This document shows positions 57,001 through 62,247 of a stretch of 62,247 bases of DNA, one piece after another; the stretch's first letter is position 1; the number at the start of each line of letters is the position of its first letter. The notes under the pieces are model-generated. The model did no database searches, was not told the origin of the DNA, and worked only from the letters and a program-made list of their open reading frames with translations. The stretch is from a virus. The translations under genes were made by a program, and so were the position numbers. The DNA lies in the IMG/VR virus record IMGVR_UViG_3300036832_000189, positions 1 to 62,247 of that record. One strand, written 5' to 3'.

Positions 57001-57654
57001 TCACCGCCGACAGGAGCGCCTGCAACGCCGGTGCTTGATCCTGGGAACCTACCGGCCAACCCCACACAGGTCACAACGTTCCAGTTCACGTGGACAGACC
57101 CCGATGTGCCTGACCACTGGCGGTACAGGCTACTCACGGATGGTACGCCGGGTGCATGGACGATCACGAATTCGCAGCTCGCAAATGTGAACACGCCGGG
57201 AGGGCATACCTACCAGTTCGAGGTACAAGCTGGGAGTGCTGGAAATCAGTACAGCGCGAGCGCAACATTCCCGTGGGTGGTACAAACGCCTTTGGTAGCT
57301 GCGCCGGTGCTGACGTTCAAGCCTCTGGCGAATACCTCAGCGAAGAGCGTAGCATTCGCATGGACAGTCGCCGGTGCGGATTCTGGCTACCGATACAAGT
57401 ACGCATTCGACACGCCAGCAGGAGTAGGAACGTGGTCGTCTGTGCAGAGAGAGCCGTGTGCTGACTTCGTGGGGCCACTTGTACCAGGAGCATACAGCTT
57501 CCATGTTCAGGCCATCGACGGGACAGGGATGCCGAGTATCGTGACTGACTGGCCGTTTGTGGTTGTATTGCCTGCGGGGACAATCGCACCGGCACTTGTT
57601 CAGTATCCACCGATCCAGGATTCTGATACAACACCAACCTTCGGATGGGCATAA
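54022..57654 (+). CDS. Multidomain tail protein: GH26-like barrel, Ig repeats and beta-propeller
   Basis: GTG 54022 gives 1210 residues. Residues ~15-370 resemble a GH26-like barrel: NLWYESNG (acid/base candidate Glu150), DVMMVDLYR (Asp230, Tyr232) and FGIAEAG (nucleophile candidate Glu286). Then an Ig-like module (PTVGTATTTTPGTWNGSPVP, YTPVTGDVSKFLRCQVTAAN), a propeller-like repeat region (IVELNNVVYVSGDYDTVTD; CFKLALSADGTKLYVGYAG), a second Ig module and two FN3-like domains follow. It is probably a receptor-binding protein that degrades a surface glycan. Another Ig module of the same type occurs in the next giant gene. Confidence 0.75.
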   Translation: MATRAANLVGNLRGLTIPASGVYAGAEDADANRNFTGTLGIETQTGRRMAIRRHHYSWLTVAPGGTENAVATLRNPRVLSMVGYSGAGSFPIKQTNDGHGSTHSGDTATVAGHQGMDRITAGEFDTKYFIPCAKAVAAIGDPVLVNLWYESNGSHNPYWPGFQGTIGTVLGTRGTGETTYVNAWRHVVSVFRAQGASNAIFVFAQQTVQNYGFYQNLWPGDDVVDVMMVDLYRNTFRSRCLNPGTTGGGVNSQDYYLFSQGTALTTGQATSLNRAHNVAICFGIAEAGLRDGQGYQDVAAAGGDGQTYYKNADNGNDGVAKLQQDMKDFPNTCFYIHWNELGSPALSGTGNYIDKPAGALPRYKALYNDSYYGLFYGGTAVNQPPTLVTAPVTDKNPTVGTATTTTPGTWNGSPVPTETYQWQSSATQNGTYANISGATSQSYTPVTGDVSKFLRCQVTAANGVSPNGVAVTDPTNAVVAAGTSGALQTAPTANVPDYSSTAWTPNNNLAGRVHGIVELNNVVYVSGDYDTVTDPNGTVHSNMPYLSAYRMDTGAAIATWRPNPSATCFKLALSADGTKLYVGYAGTTVAGVTRHYVFAVNTLSGPTDATAATAQSILPDLSTLDGTVRKVLLDEANSRAWIFGSFTGFVKRLTLSGTWSISSGFNPPVFSQGSGSAPPRLHAALLTHDGSKIVMGGANISPTGIALDPNTGLTASWSYSPSNTVPGIFDIQTTGTVVYVAGGDQSGDMLFCCNESGGGPNALTFPNGNTHQGNWYHVCDGNVQVIAPDNAHSRIYYGHLGDNAATHINSGTLDQVRHGLVTMPSGLTGGDMLPFGHPPDFTNPTVGGQATGSPQKLFAMHIGPSGALHVGGDFTGVNGSAGNAFQRYARFDPVTSGVPTNTTIPTVTANNPPQVGDVVTGNDGTWGGTPTSYTRQWYRKDAVGNVARITGATSTTYTVVTGDVGFQLIYGVKAVNGTGSSVEARSNPTAIVPSPPTGAPATPVLDPGNLPANPTQVTTFQFTWTDPDVPDHWRYRLLTDGTPGAWTITNSQLANVNTPGGHTYQFEVQAGSAGNQYSASATFPWVVQTPLVAAPVLTFKPLANTSAKSVAFAWTVAGADSGYRYKYAFDTPAGVGTWSSVQREPCADFVGPLVPGAYSFHVQAIDGTGMPSIVTDWPFVVVLPAGTIAPALVQYPPIQDSDTTPTFGWA
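56754..56764 (-). repeat. Dispersed 11-base motif (reverse orientation)
   Basis: Exact minus-strand copy of CCTGTGGGGGG inside an Ig module, with bases forming CCCCAC-AG-GTGGGG, so it can also fold on itself. Confidence 0.55.
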
Positions 57655-57655
57655 G

Positions 57656-57835
57656 GTGTCCTGGAGGAGATTCAACGGGTTGTTGGTAGTTGCAATGGTT
57701 GCCCTATGGGGTTTTGCTATGGCAACCGGCATTATCGGAAGCACCAAGTTCATCGGGCACGTGTCGATGTTAGCTTTGGTTTTGGCAGCTCTTGCAAGCT
57801 GGCGATCTGATGTTCCCACGGATTCGGAGGAATGA
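57656..57835 (+). CDS. Small two-helix membrane protein
   Basis: GTG 57656, one base after the previous stop, gives 59 residues with two hydrophobic helices (LLVVAMVALWGFAMATGII; FIGHVSMLALVLAALASW). It lies in the tail block, away from the lysis cassette, but its topology is holin-like. It overlaps the next gene by 4 nt (ATGA). Confidence 0.6.
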   Translation: MSWRRFNGLLVVAMVALWGFAMATGIIGSTKFIGHVSMLALVLAALASWRSDVPTDSEE

Positions 57836-58143
57836 TGGACGCACACACTGAGCGGTTATATACACTGCTAGAACACCAGAGTAACTGGTCTGAGGTTCGA
57901 GCTGCGCTGTATGAGGTCGTGAATGACCCGGACTTCCATGATGCCGAAATGTACAAGCGCGTGGCAGACGTTATCGACCGTCAGGTAGCAAAAGCCGAGG
58001 TCGGTGAGCTACAGACGATGAACGACATCTATCCTGCGATGGTGCAGGTGTTGCACGCCTTGGTGTCCATGAAGGCATACGCCGACAGGAAGGACTACCA
58101 GGTAAACGTCAACTTCCTCAAGGCACTACTGGGGTCGGTGTAA
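57832..58143 (+). CDS. Helical protein, unknown
   Basis: ATG 57832 gives 103 residues, helical throughout (TERLYTLLEHQSNWSEVRAA; QTMNDIYPAMVQVLHALVSM). It shares one base with the giant tail gene start (TAATG). Function unknown; coupling suggests a tail assembly or lysis partner. Confidence 0.65.
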   Translation: MMDAHTERLYTLLEHQSNWSEVRAALYEVVNDPDFHDAEMYKRVADVIDRQVAKAEVGELQTMNDIYPAMVQVLHALVSMKAYADRKDYQVNVNFLKALLGSV

Positions 58144-61100
58144 TGGCTGTAACAACAATCGCACGAATCGCAATGGTTGGCGACGCTGGTGGAGCGTCGG
58201 CGGCCAACAAGGCAGTCGCTCAGGCAATAAGTGCATCGTTTTCAAGGTTCGTGAACGCTGGTGGTAACCTCACGAATACGTGGCTGTTTGGCAACGGAGA
58301 CATGATCTATCCGCAGTCGCAGACCACCAATGAGGCACACGTCAACGCCACGTGGTATTACAGCGGCTCACTGATTTCTCGGGCACGCACGGTAGCTACA
58401 CCAGGGAACCACGACAACGGCACGGGGAGTGGGAGCACTCCAAATATCCAGTCTTGGATCAACCAGTTCATTACGAATGCGACTGCGTCCAGGATGAACG
58501 GGTGGATCACACAGGCTGAGGGCATTCCGAACACAGATCAGTTCGTAGACATCTCTGGGGTGAGGTTCCACTTCCTGAACTCCGGTGCTGTGGAGTCTGG
58601 AAATGCAACACCGGGTTGGCCTGTACCACACACGGGTGGCTCGGTTTCGGGGAACGCCAGGGTGGCACGGCTGCGCGGAGCATGGGCACCTGGACTGACG
58701 AATGTGGTAGTCACACACCACGGCAGGTATTCGTATTACGGGAACCACCACGACAATCCCACGATGCAGAACCTCGTGAACGAGTTCATGGGGGTGAACG
58801 ACAGCTCTGGGCCTCATGGCGTATTGTGGCTATCCTGCCATGACCACAACATGCAGCTCTTCCAGCCACAAGGAGCTGCAGGGACGTTCCCTGGGGTAAC
58901 GTACCTTGTCGGTGGCGAGTGTGGCAGCGGTAACTACACACCAGCAGGGCCTGCGAGCCAAACGTCACAGAAGAGCTGGCTGCAGTTCGCCAACATCAAC
59001 TTGGCGGGCGGATTCACACAGATTGACATTCAGTCTGACGGTACGATGTTGGTGCAGTTTATAGACGGCACCAACAACAACGGCAACCTGATGACAAACA
59101 CCTCGAGCACGGGTGTAACTGGGGCAGCCAAGACAACAGTACGGTTCGCATCTACGGTGAATGCTGCGCCAACACACGGCACGCCTGTTTTGACGGATAC
59201 GACTCCCACAGTGGGCTCAACCACGACAGCAGACCCACAGCCGTCAACGTGGGATGGAACACCCGCGCCGGCGTTCGCCTACCAATGGCAAATTGCCACC
59301 GCAAGTACAGGCCCGTGGAGCAACATCAGCGGAGCTACAGGAGCTTCATATACACCTGTAAGTGGAGATAGCACCAAGTTCCTACAGTGTGTTGTCACAG
59401 GGAGCAACGCTTCTGGCTCGCTGCCCGTAGCCACCGGCGCTAGCTCTGCCGTAGCGGCCACAGCATCCGTTCCTACGGCCTCGACGCCCCGACCGAGCAT
59501 CACGGCAGGGGTGCCCGCGACGGTCGGTGTGGCGCTGGTTTGCGATCACGGCACATGGAATCCCAACGGCACCATCGACGCCTACCACTATGCGTGGGTG
59601 AGAAAATCAGCATCAGGAACGACGAATGCTATAGGTACTGATTCGACAACGTACACGCCTGTACCAGCGGATGTTGGTTTCACGATCACATGCAATGTGA
59701 CAGCTCACAATGCAAGCGGGATGTCTGCTGCCGTGAGTACAGGCTACACCGGCGCGGTGCTTTCGGCCGGCGGGAACAACGTGCAGGACAGCTTCAACCG
59801 CACGGTGGCGAATGGCCTTGGAACTGCGGACTCCGGGCATGTCTACAATATTCTGCAGGGGAATGCGAACCAGTTCAGCGTCAACGGATCAGCGATGGTG
59901 ATGGCGGCGGTAGCGGGGAATTCACCACTTGTGGACATCGCTGGCTACGATACCGCCGACGGCTTTGCCATGATGAAATTCCGGCTGATGACTGCCCCTG
60001 TGGGGGGTTTGCAGAGCACGGGGCTCGATCTACGCGTGACAGATCAGCTTACATATATGCGGTGTGTGATTGAGTACCTTCCTGGCGGCACCAACACGCT
60101 GCGGGTTGACCGGCAGAACAACAACGTCAACTTCGCTATTGGGAACAAGACGGCACTGAGTGTGTTGACCATAGGTTCATGGTACTGGTGTCGGATGGAA
60201 GTCCAGGGACAGACATACAAGGTATGGGTTTGGCCTGACGGCACCGCACAGCCTGGTACACCTACCATGACTGCCGTTGATAACGGGCAGGGAGGGCCAT
60301 CGAGCTCGTACACCTCCGTCAAGCGCGGTGTGGACGGTGGTGGATTCTGTAACGCGATGGCTGCAGATCCACTTGTGCAGGGCAGGTACCTGTTCCACGG
60401 TGATGTGTACGGCTCACACGTTTCAGACAACGGCTGTAATTCATGTTACCCGGCCATGCGTAACTCGACCTACAGGTCAAGCAACCCGTATGGACGTGCA
60501 TGTATGGGTTCCAAGAACCCACACACGCCAGGACGTGCAATCTTTGGCTCGGGTGGGTTGAAGACCAGCGACGCTAGCGGTGAGCTAGCTTATGTTGACC
60601 CGGTCAACCCATTCGACTACATCACGGCAGATACTGCGCATGGACTCGGAACAGGATTAGCCTCGGGCACGAGTCCAGCGGGTAGATCACCACGGCCTGT
60701 GGGCAGGCTGATAGATTCGATCTATGATTCAGCGAGTGGGATCGAATACATCTTCTGGCTCTCGGGCGGGAACTTGTGTCGTACAAAGAACTCAGCCACG
60801 GAGACTCCGGGCACCACAGTGGATGTGATTCCACTGGGAACCACACAGTGTTGGAGCTCACTGTGTATTCTTGATGTGTCTACGATCGTGTTCACCAGCT
60901 GGAACTACGACCTGCCGAACATGAACGCGCAGAACTCGTACATTGGCAGGGTAACAGCAGCGAACATCAAGACCGGAGCTGTAGGTACATTCACAGCGAC
61001 GCACCTGACCTCGAGTGTGCCTAACAAGTGCTACGACATCAGGACTGGTAAGGACGGACACACCTATGCGGCCTGTGACACGCAGGGTGTGTATGAGGTC

Positions 61101-62247
61101 ACGTTTGTCAGCGGTACAAGTGTTACGTTCACGCCGATCAACAGCGCGTTCTTCGACGCAAAGGTTGTATCTGTAGACGCAGCCTCGGATCGCACGCTGT
61201 GGGTAGGCCAAGCGAATGACTCTGCTGGGCCTGGTAGTGGTGACATGGGTAGTTCTATCCACGTAATTGCCAAGGGTCACTGGACAGGTTCAGTATGGAC
61301 GTGGACGTGGGCGACAACGACTGCTACTACCGACGGCACCAAGACCTACCAGGACGGCGATGGTACAACTCCCACAGGGCCAAGATGGTGGCTGTGGGGT
61401 GCATTCCCGGACATCCAGTCTGCGGGTATGGATGTGTCGGTCATCTGTGTAGATCCGTTTGATGACAACACCATCACGCTCTGTGGACGTGGTGGCGCTT
61501 GGCAGACACGCGATGCTGGCGCACATTTCTATCCGTCGATGAAGGGCTTGGGTGGCGGCGAGGCTCATAACATCAAGATCACTGGCGGCGGGCACATCGC
61601 AGCAACAGACCAGGACTACACCGGGTCTATCACGACTGACCACTACTTGACAGCCGCCAAGGGGCCAGCCCCCACAGGGGGGCATGTAGCGACTGCAGGT
61701 ATCACCTTCACGGGGCTTGACGGAGCGACCTACAAGTGGACGCCGTCCTCAACCTCCCTGGCTAACTGTACGCTGCAGCGGAACGGCGTCAACATCCACG
61801 ATAACTACATGCAGAGCGCAGCGAGGCATCCTGAGTTCATCGACGCTGACCAGGATGGATACGTGTATATTAGCCTGTTCGGTGGAGGTATTTTGACAGT
61901 CGTGCCACCCGGCTCGAGTACCTCCACCGGGCAACAGCTCACACATGGTAGTGTGGGGATCAGGTCACAAACGTTAGCTGGTAATACATCCTTGGGTGCG
62001 TTCCAGATAGATGCATTCTCGGCGGGGCCTATCGGCTCGGTACCAACTACCAACTACAGCTACAACCTGGATAGTGCAGGATGGGTGTCTACTGGGTTTG
62101 CAAAGACGGCTTCTCCGGGGACACTCGCGCCTGGTCTACACACAATGGAAGTGGAGGCTATCGACAGCGTTACCGGCACGTCTGACGAGGCGCAGTATGC
62201 GTGGATGGTGTCCGGGGTTGGGCCTTCAAGTCCCGCCATTGTAAGTG
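58143..62247 (+). CDS. Giant tail protein, N-terminal part (metallophosphoesterase, Ig, jelly-roll and propeller domains)
   Basis: ATG 58143 overlaps the previous stop by one base. The frame is open to the window end and continues at base 3 of the window. Residues ~5-265 form a calcineurin-like, purple-acid-phosphatase-like metallophosphoesterase: VGDAGG (13-16), GNGDMIY (50-56), PGNHDN (87-92), VTHHG (190-194) and SCHDHN (231-236). Two Ig-like modules (~310-460), a jelly-roll (QDSFNRTVANGLGTADSGH), and propeller-type repeats with an Asp-box-like GAWQTRDAG follow. A phosphatase domain on a phage tail tip is unusual; its substrate could be a phosphorylated wall polymer such as teichoic acid, as inference. 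Confidence 0.8.
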   Translation, partial: MAVTTIARIAMVGDAGGASAANKAVAQAISASFSRFVNAGGNLTNTWLFGNGDMIYPQSQTTNEAHVNATWYYSGSLISRARTVATPGNHDNGTGSGSTPNIQSWINQFITNATASRMNGWITQAEGIPNTDQFVDISGVRFHFLNSGAVESGNATPGWPVPHTGGSVSGNARVARLRGAWAPGLTNVVVTHHGRYSYYGNHHDNPTMQNLVNEFMGVNDSSGPHGVLWLSCHDHNMQLFQPQGAAGTFPGVTYLVGGECGSGNYTPAGPASQTSQKSWLQFANINLAGGFTQIDIQSDGTMLVQFIDGTNNNGNLMTNTSSTGVTGAAKTTVRFASTVNAAPTHGTPVLTDTTPTVGSTTTADPQPSTWDGTPAPAFAYQWQIATASTGPWSNISGATGASYTPVSGDSTKFLQCVVTGSNASGSLPVATGASSAVAATASVPTASTPRPSITAGVPATVGVALVCDHGTWNPNGTIDAYHYAWVRKSASGTTNAIGTDSTTYTPVPADVGFTITCNVTAHNASGMSAAVSTGYTGAVLSAGGNNVQDSFNRTVANGLGTADSGHVYNILQGNANQFSVNGSAMVMAAVAGNSPLVDIAGYDTADGFAMMKFRLMTAPVGGLQSTGLDLRVTDQLTYMRCVIEYLPGGTNTLRVDRQNNNVNFAIGNKTALSVLTIGSWYWCRMEVQGQTYKVWVWPDGTAQPGTPTMTAVDNGQGGPSSSYTSVKRGVDGGGFCNAMAADPLVQGRYLFHGDVYGSHVSDNGCNSCYPAMRNSTYRSSNPYGRACMGSKNPHTPGRAIFGSGGLKTSDASGELAYVDPVNPFDYITADTAHGLGTGLASGTSPAGRSPRPVGRLIDSIYDSASGIEYIFWLSGGNLCRTKNSATETPGTTVDVIPLGTTQCWSSLCILDVSTIVFTSWNYDLPNMNAQNSYIGRVTAANIKTGAVGTFTATHLTSSVPNKCYDIRTGKDGHTYAACDTQGVYEVTFVSGTSVTFTPINSAFFDAKVVSVDAASDRTLWVGQANDSAGPGSGDMGSSIHVIAKGHWTGSVWTWTWATTTATTDGTKTYQDGDGTTPTGPRWWLWGAFPDIQSAGMDVSVICVDPFDDNTITLCGRGGAWQTRDAGAHFYPSMKGLGGGEAHNIKITGGGHIAATDQDYTGSITTDHYLTAAKGPAPTGGHVATAGITFTGLDGATYKWTPSSTSLANCTLQRNGVNIHDNYMQSAARHPEFIDADQDGYVYISLFGGGILTVVPPGSSTSTGQQLTHGSVGIRSQTLAGNTSLGAFQIDAFSAGPIGSVPTTNYSYNLDSAGWVSTGFAKTASPGTLAPGLHTMEVEAIDSVTGTSDEAQYAWMVSGVGPSSPAIVS
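59997..60007 (+). repeat. Dispersed 11-base motif CCTGTGGGGGG
   Basis: Exact copy inside the giant tail gene, read as Pro-Val-Gly-Gly in a jelly-roll region with no obvious link to the other Pro-Val-Gly-Gly sites. Confidence 0.6.
62035..62247 (+). repeat. Terminal direct repeat, right copy (matches 1-213)
   Basis: See the left copy at 1-213. This copy encodes exactly the same 70 residues despite eight base differences. Confidence 0.9.

Noticed and set aside
1-62247. tRNA genes, CRISPR arrays, insertion sequences, integrase or attachment site
   Set aside because: I looked for cloverleaf arms with CCA-type ends, regularly spaced repeats, transposase or recombinase motifs and saw none; a tRNA search program would be needed to exclude tRNAs fully.

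Overview
The window is essentially one complete, circularly closed double-stranded DNA tailed-phage genome of about 62.0 kb. The first 213 bases recur, with eight differences, as the last 213 bases, and the gene that runs off the right end continues in frame at the left end. No integrase, repressor, tRNA or CRISPR array was seen. The host is inferred to be an actinobacterium: there is a resuscitation-promoting-factor-like (Rpf) protein, the tail hub domain resembles the gp37-like family of Rhodococcus phage ReqiPepy6, and the gene style (moderately GC-rich, many GTG/TTG starts, dense 1-8 nt overlaps) fits actinophages. A long tape measure plus a tail-tube gene and a Dit-like gene point to a siphovirus. 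The head genes (DUF935-type portal, Mu I-type protease, Mu G-type tail completion) resemble Mu-like modules.

There are two converging transcription arms. The rightward (late) arm runs from about 31.06 kb through the window end to 3.74 kb. It holds small genes and side-fibre/glycosidase proteins (31-37 kb), terminase large subunit, portal, protease/scaffold, decoration protein, major capsid protein and connectors (37.5-45.7 kb), tail tube, frameshifted tail chaperones, tape measure and Dit (45.9-52.4 kb), a set of very large multidomain tail proteins (52.4 kb to 2.0 kb across the join), then a lysis cassette (2.3-3.7 kb) of small membrane proteins, a CHAP endolysin and a holin. A strong bidirectional terminator at 3787-3822 separates the arms.

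The leftward (early) arm runs from about 30.66 kb down to 3.85 kb. Its promoter-proximal half (17-30 kb) is a dense array of small, mostly unrecognised genes, several with zinc-binding motifs, plus a block of exported or membrane proteins with the Rpf-like protein. Its distal half (3.8-17 kb) is replication and recombination: SNF2-type helicase, RecB/Cas4-type nuclease, Sak4-type recombinase, a DUF669-like protein, primase-helicase, a family A DNA polymerase with a fused uracil-DNA-glycosylase-like domain, and a RuvC-like resolvase. A glycosidase and a zinc metallopeptidase sit among them. One lone rightward gene, an Ig-like protein with its own terminator, interrupts this arm like a moron.

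The most unusual features are: a giant tail protein that starts with a purple-acid-phosphatase-like metallophosphoesterase and ends with the tail hub; several glycosidase-like barrels, one with a module inserted between its catalytic residue and its last strand; an 11-base G-rich motif repeated exactly seven times on both strands and in different reading frames, twice forming a leader directly upstream of a start codon; a family of GAGCC/GGCTC hairpins between early genes; an Rpf-like gene whose signal peptide is in frame but has no standard start codon; and a terminal repeat whose eight differences are all synonymous and confined to 46 bases. All functions are read from motifs by eye; none was confirmed by database search.
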